Shown: in pieces, positions 38,788-47,402 of the stretch
Layout: each line of letters begins with the position of its first letter
Numbering within the stretch: the stretch's first letter is position 1
Source of the DNA: Mesorhizobium sp. J8
GTDB taxonomy: Bacteria; Pseudomonadota; Alphaproteobacteria; Rhizobiales; Rhizobiaceae
DNA length: 64,000 nt
Assembly (NCBI RefSeq): GCF_016591715.1
Contig: NZ_AP024109.1
Coordinates: forward strand, 5,022,001-5,086,000
Direction of reading: 5' to 3'
The notes under the pieces: generated by a model
Databases searched by the model: none
Seen by the model: only the letters and a program-made list of their open reading frames with translations
What the model was told of the DNA's origin: nothing
Position numbers and translations under genes: made by a program

Positions 38788-39494
38788 CCGGTCCCGGCTG
38801 CAGCACTACACCTCTCTCTTCGGAAAGCGATTCCCGAACCCGTTGCCTGGCGGACGATAGGCTGCAAGCCTCCACTTCCTGGAAGACGAGTTGCCGCTGC
38901 TCTGGTCGGTCCCCTCCCCGGGTCATGCGGATGAATGCCAAGGCCAGCTGCGGACACTGCCGGTTGATCCTCATTTTCACTTCTTTGCCGCGCGCTTGGC
39001 TGGGCGGATCCAGCGCCGTGACTGTGTTAGGGTAGGCTTTTCCTCAAGGACAGGCATGGCAGGCATCTCGCGGAAATACCCCATGCTGCGGCGCTCGCGG
39101 GCAGGACTTCGCGTCGCATCCGGCAACCGCGCGTTGTCTTCTGAGCTGGAGCCATATCGACCGGATTGATCAGCGTGCCGTTCGCGGCTCTCGGATGTGT
39201 GCGGCGATGTTGGGCTACGGCACGGCTGGCCTCGTTTCGCGCGAGCCTCTTTATCACGCGCTATCGCGCGTGTTCGTGGCCGAGGCGATCCGGGGGCGCA
39301 GGGTGGATGGCGCTGACGATGCAGCAAAAGCTTAGTCAGGACAGCAAAATATTTGCGCACGACCGATCAGAAATGGCAGCACCAACCCGGGCTTTGAGGA
39401 ATGGCGCCGAAGGCTGTTGGGGAGCGCCCATCAACAGTGTGATTTTCTACTAGCCAGCGCCCCGCGTCCGGAGTTCCATCGAAGACGTGAGGCC
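38788..39494. other. Intergenic, no supported gene
   Basis: About 700 bases between convergent genes. Overlapping open frames on both strands are short, Arg-rich and lack ribosome sites. No repeat element or terminator with a T-run was seen. Confidence 0.45.
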
Positions 39495-40259
39495 TCACAG
39501 CACCCAGCGGAACGCCCGCCTCAACTCAGCAGTCCCGTCTTTGTCATACCATCGGCCATGCGAGATGATGACACGCTCCGGATGCCAGGCCAGCATCTCC
39601 TGCACAGCCATGCGCAGCGCTCTGCGGCGTCGGAAGAAGCTCAGCCGCATGTCGATTGGTGCCTTGCCGTCGGGGTCGGCGGCACCTGCGAATCTTACGA
39701 GCAGTTTCAAGAACCAGCTGTGTATCCGCTTTGGCTCGAAGTTCTCGATCAGGTCGGTGAGGATCAGCGTTCGCGTGGCGCGGTGGAACAACACAGCTTC
39801 GGTCAGCACATCGCCTCGAACGACCAAAAGGTCGACTTCGCCAGGCCATGGTGAGTGCCGCCCCACCAGAAGCCGGTCCACGGCAATCGGACGCTTGGCC
39901 CGCTTCTGCAAACCGCGCACGGCCAGAACTTCGGCATTGGGAATGGCGGCCTTCCAGTCCGGTACCCACCAGTAGTGCAGCGAGTTCGGAGCAATCAAAA
40001 ATCGGACCGGGCCGAGCACATCGACCGCCGATCGCAGCGCCGGGGTCAGAGCTACCGGCGAGTGGAGCGCCAGATCGCCGTTGCGGAGCCGCAGAACCGT
40101 CATGCGGGTACTGAAGGGAAATTTCATCAGGCCGAGGTCAAAGTCTATCGGCGGTCCATCCACGATCCACACGTCCGGTGCGACCGGCTTGAGAACATTG
40201 ATCGGCTCGTACAGGTTCAACGCGGACTGGCCGTTCAAAGATTCCTCAGGGCTCGGCAT
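39495..40259 (-). CDS. DUF4336 protein (metallo-beta-lactamase-fold-like)
   Basis: A 254-residue soluble protein. 'VWIVDGPPIDFDLGLMKFPF' near residue 30 and 'FLIAPNSLHYWWVPDWKAA' near 86 are DUF4336 segments; the domain resembles degenerate metallo-beta-lactamase folds with incomplete metal ligands. The C-terminal 'HPERVIISHGRWYDKDG' keeps a histidine. Its function is unknown. It ends the minus-strand group that starts with the zinc-ribbon gene at 41197. Confidence 0.82.
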   Translation of the reverse strand: MPSPEESLNGQSALNLYEPINVLKPVAPDVWIVDGPPIDFDLGLMKFPFSTRMTVLRLRNGDLALHSPVALTPALRSAVDVLGPVRFLIAPNSLHYWWVPDWKAAIPNAEVLAVRGLQKRAKRPIAVDRLLVGRHSPWPGEVDLLVVRGDVLTEAVLFHRATRTLILTDLIENFEPKRIHSWFLKLLVRFAGAADPDGKAPIDMRLSFFRRRRALRMAVQEMLAWHPERVIISHGRWYDKDGTAELRRAFRWVL

Positions 40260-40330
40260 CAGCTCTCAATCCTTCGGAGTGGCTCGGCGTGGGTCAGCAA
40301 CCACTTCCGCGCTGGCGCGCCGTCAGCCAT

Positions 40331-40519
40331 TCACGAACAGCCAAGGCGGACGACTTGCGATCTTGCGACCCTCATTTCGGCGGCGGCTGCGACCAGCGCC
40401 GCTTCGATGTCGGCGTCGAACGACATCGACCCGGATTCTCGCAGCATTGCCGCGGCGCGGATTTCGGCAGGCGCGTCATCAAGGGCGAGCGCGTCTCGGG
40501 CGTCTGATCCGCTCGTCAT
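40331..40519 (-). CDS. Small alanine-rich hypothetical protein
   Basis: A 62-residue protein, ATG overlapping the stop of the preceding cassette gene (ATGA), so translational coupling is possible. It is Ala/Asp-rich and helical, with no motif recognised. The overlap is the main evidence that it is real. Confidence 0.4.
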   Translation of the reverse strand: MTSGSDARDALALDDAPAEIRAAAMLRESGSMSFDADIEAALVAAAAEMRVARSQVVRLGCS

Positions 40520-40809
40520 GACGGCAACTCCGGCCGCTCGTTGGCCTGAGTGTCATCGTAGCTCCGGATGGCGACAACCCAGTCCTTCCTGATCGTGGCG
40601 AGCACGAGACGGCAACCTCGCGGATAATAGCGCGGCAGCGCCGCAGCCTGTTCAGCAATAATGGCACCGTTGAAGCCGCACAGCTCGCCTCCGAGCAGCC
40701 AATCTTCATGGTCGCCAACCACCGCGATGTAGTCTCCATCGCAGGGATAGCCGATCAGCCCAACTTCCTCGTAGTCTTCAAGCTTGCGGATCGCGTTTGC
40801 TGCACTCAA
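40516..40809 (-). CDS. Small acidic protein, second gene of duplicated cassette (copy 2)
   Basis: A 97-residue protein. 'EEVGLIGYPCDGDYIAVVGD' and 'DWLLGGELCGFNGAII' align with the protein at 33574-33813; this copy has a longer C-terminal tail. TTG at 40809 has GAGAGG 8 bases upstream and is preferred; an ATG at 40848 lacks a ribosome site and sits next to the hairpins. Its function is unknown. Confidence 0.65.
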   Translation of the reverse strand: MSAANAIRKLEDYEEVGLIGYPCDGDYIAVVGDHEDWLLGGELCGFNGAIIAEQAAALPRYYPRGCRLVLATIRKDWVVAIRSYDDTQANERPELPS

Positions 40810-40855
40810 GCCGGACACCTCTCGGTACAAGATCGGACACAAACACATCTGGAAC

Positions 40856-40909
40856 GGCCCGGCACCACTCGCCGGGCCGCAAGGAAGTATCCGCGCGGGC
40901 GCACTTCCT
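40856..40909. repeat. Double-hairpin element, copy E
   Basis: An 8-bp stem GGCCCGGC/GCCGGGCC (40856-40863 and 40871-40878) and a 7-bp stem AGGAAGT/ACTTCCT (40882-40888 and 40903-40909), with the linker GCA identical to copy D. It lies 19 bases after the zinc-ribbon stop and 46 bases before the next start on the minus strand. Confidence 0.75.
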
Positions 40910-40927
40910 GACTGCCATGACGCACAT

Positions 40928-41197
40928 TCACGATCCGCCCCGCGACAGCGTCTCGTTTGCACAGGCAACAAACGGGACAGTCGAATTCTGTTGCCTAGCC
41001 TGCGACAGCCACATCCTTCGGTTCTCCCCGGAGAGCCCCTTCATTGCGACGCGCGCTGCCGAAGTGATTTCAAAGGGGCCGCAACAAGCGCATTGGAACT
41101 CGACCTTGCGCAGCGCGATATCAGCCTCCAAGGCGGCGCCAGCACAGATCGGACATTTTGAGGGATAATATCGTCTCTCAAACGACAAAATGTTCAT
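40928..41197 (-). CDS. Zinc-ribbon protein, first gene of duplicated cassette (copy 2)
   Basis: An 89-residue protein with CPIC and CACC knuckles 20 residues apart. 'YYPSKCPICAGAALEADIA' pairs it with the protein at 33968-34258; 'LWLSQARQQ' is also shared. ATG 41197 follows an in-frame GTG at 41200; AAGAAGG lies upstream. It is the first gene of a minus-strand group running to DUF4336. No hairpin element lies upstream of it, unlike copy 1. Confidence 0.7.
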   Translation of the reverse strand: MNILSFERRYYPSKCPICAGAALEADIALRKVEFQCACCGPFEITSAARVAMKGLSGENRRMWLSQARQQNSTVPFVACANETLSRGGS

Positions 41198-41301
41198 CAC
41201 ACGAGCCTTCTTCGGGCCTTAAAGAGAGCGACGCACCGAGGCCGAGGCAGCTGCGGCGCCGATGGGGGAGGATGGGAACGCGCGTCAACGTTAGGCGACG
41301 A

Positions 41302-42087
41302 TCAACCTCGAGTCTTGGGAGCAACATTCCTGCGCGTGGCGACTTCAATCTGCTTTGCTTCCACCTCGAGCCGGTCTGGCGCGGCGGATCCCATCAAGGC
41401 ATAGGCGGTGCCTCCAGACTGCCAGTAGACCGTTGGCACGCGTCCGTCCGTCGCCGGGGTGGGAGGCACTGCGTCCTCGCCATTCATGGGGGCTGCCACC
41501 AGCGTGATACGACCAACGCTTGGCGTATCGGCCGTGACGACGAGGCTTTGTTTCCCGTTCCACGGCTGCACCTGGACGTCCTTCACCACCCACACCGACG
41601 GCAGGGTCGGCATGCTGACGTTGACGGCACCGACCAGTCGTTCGATCTTGTCCTGCTTCGGCTCGACGCCTCTTTCCGGGCCCGCATTCAGTTGCGCGAC
41701 CCGCAACGCGTCTCGCGCGGCCAAGATGAAAGTCTCATCAGCCGTCTTGCCGCCTTGGCGGAGCGGCACAGTCAACGAGTTCGCGCCCCAGCCGATCGCA
41801 ACCAGCACGACGGCGGCGACCTGGAGCCTCAGTATTGCCAACATCTTTCCGCGGCGAAAGGCACTCTCCAGTCGCTTCGCCTTCTCCATGCTCGCGGCAG
41901 GCGGAAACAGCCGCTGTGGCTGTGAGGCGCGCAACGCCTCCATACGTTGTGCATGAGCAAAGACCTCCGCCGCCAGCTCCGGCTCACGTGCGAGGCGGGC
42001 TTGCAGGTCCGATCTCTGCGACGCTGAAAGCTCACCGTCCAGAAGGCGACCGATATCCTCTTCGGAAATCCCATCAGTAGGCCGCAT
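41302..42087 (-). CDS. Anti-sigma factor (membrane-anchored, RskA-like)
   Basis: A 261-residue protein. The N-terminal cytoplasmic part contains 'ISEEDIGRLLDGELSASQRS', the helical start of zinc-free anti-sigma domains; one membrane helix (about 83-104) is followed by a periplasmic domain with 'VWVVKDVQVQPWNGKQSLVV'. The start overlaps the sigma gene by 14 bases. It would hold the sigma factor inactive until an envelope signal. Confidence 0.85.
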   Translation of the reverse strand: MRPTDGISEEDIGRLLDGELSASQRSDLQARLAREPELAAEVFAHAQRMEALRASQPQRLFPPAASMEKAKRLESAFRRGKMLAILRLQVAAVVLVAIGWGANSLTVPLRQGGKTADETFILAARDALRVAQLNAGPERGVEPKQDKIERLVGAVNVSMPTLPSVWVVKDVQVQPWNGKQSLVVTADTPSVGRITLVAAPMNGEDAVPPTPATDGRVPTVYWQSGGTAYALMGSAAPDRLEVEAKQIEVATRRNVAPKTRG

Positions 42088-42604
42088 CGCGCCCTCCCAC
42101 GATCTTGAGACGGGAAGACCCGTCCTCTTTGTCTTCCAGGTTTTGCTTCAACGCCGCTCGGGCGCGGCTGAGGCGCGACATCACGGTCCCTGCCGGCACA
42201 CCCAGAAGATTGGCGGTCTCTGAATATGTGAACCCCAGCACCGCAACCAGATGCAGTATCTCCGCTTGCTCGGCCGGCATTCGCGTCAGCGCCCTTTGTA
42301 CCTTCGCGAGTTCAGCCGAATGCTCCTGCGAGGGCGGCAAGGCCGATTCTGCTAGTTCCGCAAATGATGCCATGCGCTGCCGGGTGGCAACGGCCCGGCT
42401 GGCGTTCGTGAGGAATGTGTTGCGGACGATGGTGATGAGCCAGGGCAGCAAGGGACGTGAGGTGTCGTAGCTGGCGGCCATCGTCAGTGCGCGGGCAAGC
42501 GCCTCCTGGACCAAGTCGTCCGCATCAGAATCGTTGCCGGTGAGGACGCGACCGTAACGCCAAAGATCCTCGAGGTGCGGTATGACGTCCAACCTGGTTT
42601 TCAT
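42074..42604 (-). CDS. ECF-type RNA polymerase sigma factor
   Basis: A 176-residue sigma-70 family factor of the ECF class. Region 2 has 'DADDLVQEALARAL' (about 26-39) and region 4 'YSETANLLGVPAGTVMSRLS' (about 130-150). It is co-transcribed with its anti-sigma partner. Its region 2 does not let me assign it as EcfG, and no NepR/PhyR genes are nearby, so the GGAAC promoters of this window need not be its targets. Copy C of the double-hairpin element lies 66 bases upstream of its ATG. Confidence 0.93.
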   Translation of the reverse strand: MKTRLDVIPHLEDLWRYGRVLTGNDSDADDLVQEALARALTMAASYDTSRPLLPWLITIVRNTFLTNASRAVATRQRMASFAELAESALPPSQEHSAELAKVQRALTRMPAEQAEILHLVAVLGFTYSETANLLGVPAGTVMSRLSRARAALKQNLEDKEDGSSRLKIVGGRDAAY

Positions 42605-42670
42605 ATCACCAAGATATACTCTTTTGCGTCACTTCAGGATCTCCATTTTGAATCTGGCTGACAGGTAGAC

Positions 42671-42725
42671 GGCCCAGCGGGCAGGGACAGCTTCCGCTGG
42701 GCCGACTGGGAGCGTGCTCCTCCCG
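42671..42725. repeat. Double-hairpin element, copy C
   Basis: A 10-bp perfect stem GGCCCAGCGG/CCGCTGGGCC (42671-42680 and 42694-42703) followed by GGGAG/CTCCC (42708-42712 and 42720-42724). Similarity with copy A extends to about 42855 ('GGCCGGAAACTATTCC'). It is the main content of the 42605-42991 gap between the divergent sigma gene and the small gene at 42992. Confidence 0.7.
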
Positions 42726-42991
42726 GTTCCAAGATCTGGGGTGCCATGTATCCTCAGATGCTTGCGCCGCTCCCGTGTCCGATACTGGCTTCGACAGCTC
42801 TTGTGCTCACCCTCCTTGCACCATTTACCAAGGCCGGCCGGAAACTATTCCAAGCAGCAGAGAAAATATTCCGGAGTGCGAGCCGACCCTCATCACTCTA
42901 GCAAGCCGGAATAGAATCCGCTGCTCGACGGTATCAACGAGAGCCGGCTCGTCGACAACGCGGGCCGGAGCAAGAATGAGGACGGGTCGCG

Positions 42992-43225
42992 ATGCGGCTG
43001 GGCGAGATCATTGCAAATACGTTCACTGCTGTGTTGCTGGTAGGCGGCCTCGCCGTGGTTTTCCTGATTGCCGGCAGACCGCTCTTTCCGAGGCGCCAAG
43101 CACGAATGGTCGTCCTCCTGCCAGCCGATCCGGACAAGACGGCTTCGATCCGCGACAAGCGCCAGCAACTGCCAGCCTATTTCAATCTTGCGCTTGCACC
43201 AAGAAAACCAACGGCATTGCGATAG
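42992..43225 (+). CDS. Small single-pass membrane protein
   Basis: A 77-residue protein with one hydrophobic helix (about 8-28, 'AVLLVGGLAVVFLIAG') and a basic tail rich in Arg and Gln. No family was recognised. The hydrophobic start and the position opposite the sigma gene support it weakly. The following 284 bases are empty. Confidence 0.4.
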   Translation: MRLGEIIANTFTAVLLVGGLAVVFLIAGRPLFPRRQARMVVLLPADPDKTASIRDKRQQLPAYFNLALAPRKPTALR

Positions 43226-43509
43226 ACCGTCTCCCGCGTCCAGGCGACCGTTTTGGCGCTCCACCTCCGCTGCGTGCGCAGGCAACCGGCGGCGGCACTT
43301 ACCTCTTGGAGGCGCCATGCGTGCGCGGGCACCGGTACCCGGCGGGTTTGACCGGTGTCGATCTCGCGTCATCAGACGGCATGTTGATCCGTCCGTGAAG
43401 GGGCCGAGACCTTCCTTGCCTGTCAAGAGTAGCCGCCGTCCATGACCGCGCTTGTTGGTGGCAACGGCTTTCGCTTGCCGAATCCATTCCCAGCTAGCCA
43501 TAATCCGGA

Positions 43510-44703
43510 ATGGACGAACTCTCCATTCCCACGCTCGGGCTTATACTCCTGACGGCCTCGCTCGTCGCGATGATCTCGAGGCGGCTGCACCTTCCCTACA
43601 GCGTCGGGCTGGTAGCTGCCGGCATAGCGCTGGGCTTTGTCCCGGGTGCTACCGAACTGCCACTCAGCCGGGACTTGATCTTCACGGTATTTCTGCCTCC
43701 GCTGATTTTCCAGGCGGCCCTTGAAATCGAATGGCGTCATTTCCGCGTCAACCTGCCGGTGACTGCTTTGCTTGCCTTTCCGGGGGTGGCGATCGCTGCG
43801 GCTGTTGTAGCACTCGGGATGCATTGGCTGCTCGGATGGAGCTGGACTGGCGCAAGCCTCTTCGGCGTGCTGATCGCGGCGACGGATCCGGTTTCCGTGT
43901 TGGCTGCCTTCAAGGAGATGAAGGTGCAGCCGCGGCTTGGGCTTCTGGTCGAATCCGAAAGCCTGCTCAACGACGGCGCGGCGGCCGTCGGCTTCGCCAT
44001 CCTGGTCGCGGTGGCATCAGGCGCAAGCGCCACGCCACTGGCCATCGCCTCTTCCTTCGTCTGGATTGTCGCCGGCGGCATCGCGATCGGCGCGGCCGTC
44101 GCAGCGGTGCTTCTTCTCATCGCGGGGCGGACGGAGGACCATCTGGTGGAAATCACGCTGACGACGATCGCAGCCTACGGGTCATTTCTAATCGCCGAGA
44201 AATTCGGCATGTCAGGCGTTCTTGCGACGCTCACCTCCGGCCTTCTGGTTGGCAATGTGGGCTGGAAAGGCGCGATATCCGCCAACGCGCGAAGCCACGT
44301 GCTGGCATTCTGGGCCTATGCCGCCTTCCTCGCCAACTCGATCGTGTTCATCCTGATCGGCGGCCATGAGGCGCACCAGCCGCTCGGGATTTTTGCGGGT
44401 AGCTCGGCGGTCGCCGTAGCACTCGTACTGCTCGGCCGGGTACTGGCCATCTATCCGCTCTGCGCCCTGCTCAAGCCGACTTCGCTGAAGGTGGATCTCA
44501 ACTACCAGCACGTCCTCGTTTGGGGCGGCCTGCGCGGCTCACTCGCGCTTGCGCTGTCCCTTGCCCTGCCGCAGGACATAGCTGAGCGTGGCGCGATCAT
44601 CGTCACGGCGTTTGCCGCGGTGGCGTTCTCGATCTTTGTCCAGGGCCTGACAATGCCATGGTTTATCAAGAAGCTGGGACTGACGGCCGAGCAAAAAGCG
44701 TAA
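43510..44703 (+). CDS. CPA1-type Na+/H+ antiporter
   Basis: A 397-residue inner-membrane exchanger with about twelve helices. 'GVLIAATDPVSVLAAFKEM' (about 117) and 'ESESLLNDGAAAVGFAILVA' (about 153) hold the conserved Asp and Asn-Asp residues of the ion site; 'LVWGGLRGSLALALSLALP' (about 337) is the late conserved helix. Its length and motifs are complete, in contrast to the antiporter remnant at 24436-24981. It is monocistronic. Confidence 0.92.
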   Translation: MDELSIPTLGLILLTASLVAMISRRLHLPYSVGLVAAGIALGFVPGATELPLSRDLIFTVFLPPLIFQAALEIEWRHFRVNLPVTALLAFPGVAIAAAVVALGMHWLLGWSWTGASLFGVLIAATDPVSVLAAFKEMKVQPRLGLLVESESLLNDGAAAVGFAILVAVASGASATPLAIASSFVWIVAGGIAIGAAVAAVLLLIAGRTEDHLVEITLTTIAAYGSFLIAEKFGMSGVLATLTSGLLVGNVGWKGAISANARSHVLAFWAYAAFLANSIVFILIGGHEAHQPLGIFAGSSAVAVALVLLGRVLAIYPLCALLKPTSLKVDLNYQHVLVWGGLRGSLALALSLALPQDIAERGAIIVTAFAAVAFSIFVQGLTMPWFIKKLGLTAEQKA

Positions 44704-45454
44704 GGGCGCGCCGGCTGCCGTGAAGGGGGACTTCGCGCTTCGGCAGCCGGCACTGCACGGGCCATGCGGGACGGCCATCCCTCCCGTGGCCGAGAGGATG
44801 GGCCTGAATTCCTTTTTCATCAAGAGCGGCTTGCCTCTTTGAGATGATGACAACGTGCCCGAACAAAGCAGCGGTCCAGGAAGTGCGATTTGCTAGGATC
44901 AGCGACCGAGAGGCGTGCGAGAAAGCTTGGTCAATTCAGCTTTGTCCACTATGTCGGTGTCGGTCTGATCGTAGGCCAACGCGGGCACCCGTTGGCTCCC
45001 GCTCGTCAGTCATTCCCGGCAAGTTCGTCTGCCCGCCGAAGGCTCTACCAAGCGGCGCCAACTCTCTCGAGGAAAATGCGCTTCTCCCTGGGGGCATCAT
45101 CGCCTCCGCAGTGCTTTTCCCCTGGCCTGATCATAGCTGCTTTGCTCGTGGCGTCGAACCGTTGCGACCTACTGAAGAATCGGTCGAGCTCAGACCGGTT
45201 CCTACAGGCGCGGGAGCGCTGCACAAGCATGATGGATCCGCTTAAACCAAAGTATTACTGCGCCGCCATGGGCGATCTAACATGACGCGCTGTTGGAGGC
45301 GGTGAAGGAAATCACCGGGAAGGATGTTCATCCGCTGGTTTGGGGCGGTCCGCTCTAAGCAAGCCCGCCCGAGCAAACCCGGGCGGGCGGTCAGGTCATC
45401 CCCAACGGCGGCACGTTAGCTAGTGTTCCAGTCCTACGAAATGCGCCGCGTTCC
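44704..45454. other. Intergenic with traces of decayed coding sequence
   Basis: About 750 bases. On the plus strand 45180-45285 encodes 'RCTSMMDPLKPKYYCAAMGD', and 45287-45358, in another frame, encodes 'DALLEAVKEITGKDVHPLVW' and then stops. The two read as neighbouring parts of one small protein split by a one-base shift; I do not recognise the family. A GC-rich hairpin at 45362-45388 (GCCCGCCC/GGGCGGGC) lacks a clear T-run. Confidence 0.4.
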
Positions 45455-45674
45455 CTAACGGGCGCGGTTTGGCAAGGTTCCAATCTGGGTCTGATCGCCA
45501 TCCACCGTGATTTGCATCAGCCGTTTGCCGTTCGCGTCGCGGACAGTGCAGGCGATGTTGCTGACGATCTCAAAGGCCCTGTCCTTGGCCTTTTTTAACG
45601 TTAGGCAAGGCAGTTCCTATGGCGTCGTGATAGACGTCGCCACCATAGGCGAGATCGAAGTGAAACCGGAGCAT
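45455..45674 (-). pseudogene. DUF6894-family small gene with a frameshift in a homopolymer
   Basis: From the ATG at 45674 the frame reads 'MLRFHFDLAYGGDVYHDAIG', the start of a DUF6894 protein, then at a run of six A/T bases (about 45592-45597) it slips; the next frame continues 'AKDRAFEIVSNIACTVRDAN' and ends at 45455. One base too many breaks the 72-residue gene. The family is common in Rhizobiales, often near stress genes, and of unknown function. A homopolymer sequencing error is possible. Confidence 0.65.
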
Positions 45675-45734
45675 CTGCCGAGTAAACGCCTATCGCCGCG
45701 AAAAGGGTCCCTCATCGTTTTGCCTTATGTTGGT

Positions 45735-45929
45735 CTACCTGGCATACGACGTAAAAAAACAATAGCTTACGCCGGAACCGGTGTCATTTGTTAATCGCGG
45801 CTGGATCAGCATAGGGGTAACGCGACGCCGGCCGAGTAAGCGGATAAGCTCCGTCGCCTGGGTTTCGCTTATGCCGGTTTCTCGGACAAGCCCTTTGAAC
45901 AACCCGATCTTGCAGCGGCCTCTCACCAT
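45735..45929 (-). CDS. Small hypothetical protein related to the 47747-47917 product
   Basis: A 64-residue frame with 'LVRETGISETQATELIRLLG', which matches 'LVEETGISDDQARELIEMIG' of the protein at 47747-47917. Beyond that point this copy diverges and gains an unrelated tail, so it may be a decayed paralogue. The start is uncertain (ATG at 45929 or further upstream). Confidence 0.35.
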   Translation of the reverse strand: MVRGRCKIGLFKGLVRETGISETQATELIRLLGRRRVTPMLIQPRLTNDTGSGVSYCFFTSYAR

Positions 45930-46113
45930 CCCCCGACGTCTTCCCTCCTTCGAGAAGCGAAGGTCCTTTTGGGAAAGAACTAGGCCCATATGCCGATAGA
46001 TCGTTCGATGGTCTGTGGAAATAAAGAGGCGCCGATGTTCACGGAGAACCAATAAGGAACAAAAAGGCATTCCGTTAGCAACCTGTTGACGAGCTCGGTT
46101 GTAGAGTGAACCG

Positions 46114-46389
46114 CTATTGTTCTTTGCGCTGTCGGCGAAAAGGCGCCTTCGGAATGGAAGTGAATTCCGTCCCCTCCTTCGCTCCGAAGTGCGGAAAGTC
46201 GAACGTCATTGACGCGAGCCCGATTGCATCGCCGCCTCCCCGCATGATTGGCGCCGGATCGTTGATGCGAATGTCGTCGGCTTGGGGAAGATCGAGTTCA
46301 GTCTGATGGGCTGGAATTTTCAACGCCAGCGAAGCCATCATTCGGCAATATTCTGCCTAGGCGATATGCTGCTCATGATCATTGCACAT
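46114..46389 (-). pseudogene. SRAP/YedK-family (HMCES-like) gene, broken by a stop codon and truncation
   Basis: The frame starts 'MCNDHEQHIA' at 46389, then has TAG where the family has Trp, and continues 'AEYCRMMASLALKIPAHQTE' and 'LDLPQADDIRINDPAPIMR'. After 'MTFDFP' homology is lost through frame changes. Intact SRAP proteins are about 220 residues and form a thiazolidine link to abasic sites in single-stranded DNA through Cys2, which is present here. The gene overlaps the end of the Ku gene, so the pair was once a DNA-repair operon. Confidence 0.7.
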
Positions 46390-47268
46390 GCTGCCCCGGG
46401 CCAAGAATCATGGGCGGTTCCGCCCGGTGTGAGAGATGCGGCCGCTGCGCTGACTTTCGTGCCGGCTTTGCCTTTGGCCGATCCTTTATGCCTTCCTTGG
46501 CCAGGCTCTTCTTCAGCACGGCAGCCAGATCCACAACGTTCTCCTTGGGTTTCGGCGCCGGCTTGGGCGGTTTCTTGCCCTTGCGCTTGGCATCGATCAT
46601 GGCAATCAGCGCATCCTCATATGTGTCCTCGAACTTCGACGGGTCGAACTTCGTGACCTTCTTGTCGATCAGCAGCCCGGCGATTTCGAGCAAATCCTTG
46701 TCGAACTTCGGAGATGTGAATTCGCCGAAGGCGCTCTTTTCCGAAACCATCTCGTTGTGGGTGCGCAACTCCGTCAGGAGCATTCCTTTGCCGAAGGGCT
46801 GGATGATGACTTCCCGGCCGCGCTGGTAGAGCACCACACAAGACCGGGCGGCGACCCTCTTCTTGGCCATGGCTTCGCGCAGCACATTGAATGCCTCGGT
46901 TGCGGCGCCATCGGCGGGAATGACGTAGTAGGGCTTTTCCAGATAGCGCGTGTCGATCTCGTCGATTGCGACGAAGCCATCGACCTCCAGCGTATGCTGC
47001 GACGTCAGCTTGAGCTTCTTGATCTCGTCCGGCTCGATCTCGAGGAACTCGCCCTTCTCCGCCTCGTAGCCTTTGATCTGGTCTTCGGCGGGAACCACCT
47101 CGCCGGTCCCTTCGTCGACATAGGCGCTCTTGACGGGAAGTCCGTCCTTGCGGTTCAGGATTTTGAATGAACCTTCCCGGCTTCGGTGGTCGCTCCAACC
47201 AGCTTCACGCCGCAAGTGACCGAACCAACTTTCAGGAAGCCCTTCCAGACCGCGCGCGGCGCCGCCAT
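46379..47268 (-). pseudogene. ku: Ku-type non-homologous end-joining protein, frameshifted
   Basis: From ATG 47268 the frame reads 'MAAPRAVWKGFLKVGSVTCG', the normal Ku start, up to 'EAGKVH' and then stops after a one-base loss near 47165 (expected Phe codon TTC is TC). The other frame resumes at 'FKILNRKDGLPVKSAYVDEG' and runs to 46379 with the complete Ku barrel ('GREVIIQPFGKGMLLTELR') and a basic C-terminus. The repaired protein would be about 296 residues. Ku bridges DNA ends and recruits ligase LigD; no ligD is in the window. A sequencing error is possible. Confidence 0.85.
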
Positions 47269-47299
47269 GTCCGTACCTCGCCAACCAAGTCACAAGGGG

Positions 47300-47324
47300 A
47301 ACAACTAGCGCCCGGCATGGTTCC
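47300..47324 (-). promoter_or_regulatory. Candidate EcfG-type promoter of the ku gene
   Basis: Minus strand GGAAC (47324-47320), a 16-base spacer, TGTT (47303-47300), 31 bases before the ku ATG. One -10 base deviates from CGTT. Stationary-phase or stress control of Ku is known in other bacteria, so the placement makes sense. Confidence 0.5.
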
Positions 47325-47402
47325 CCCGCCGACCATTGGCGAAGAGGGGCTTGACCGCTGCTGCGGGTCTTACACTCTCTCAACTCTTGCTATGACACAG
47401 GC

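Noticed and set aside
45362..45388. GC-rich hairpin as a sixth copy of the double-hairpin element
   Set aside because: It lacks the GGCCCRGC arms and the second stem; it is better seen as a simple terminator-like hairpin without T-run.
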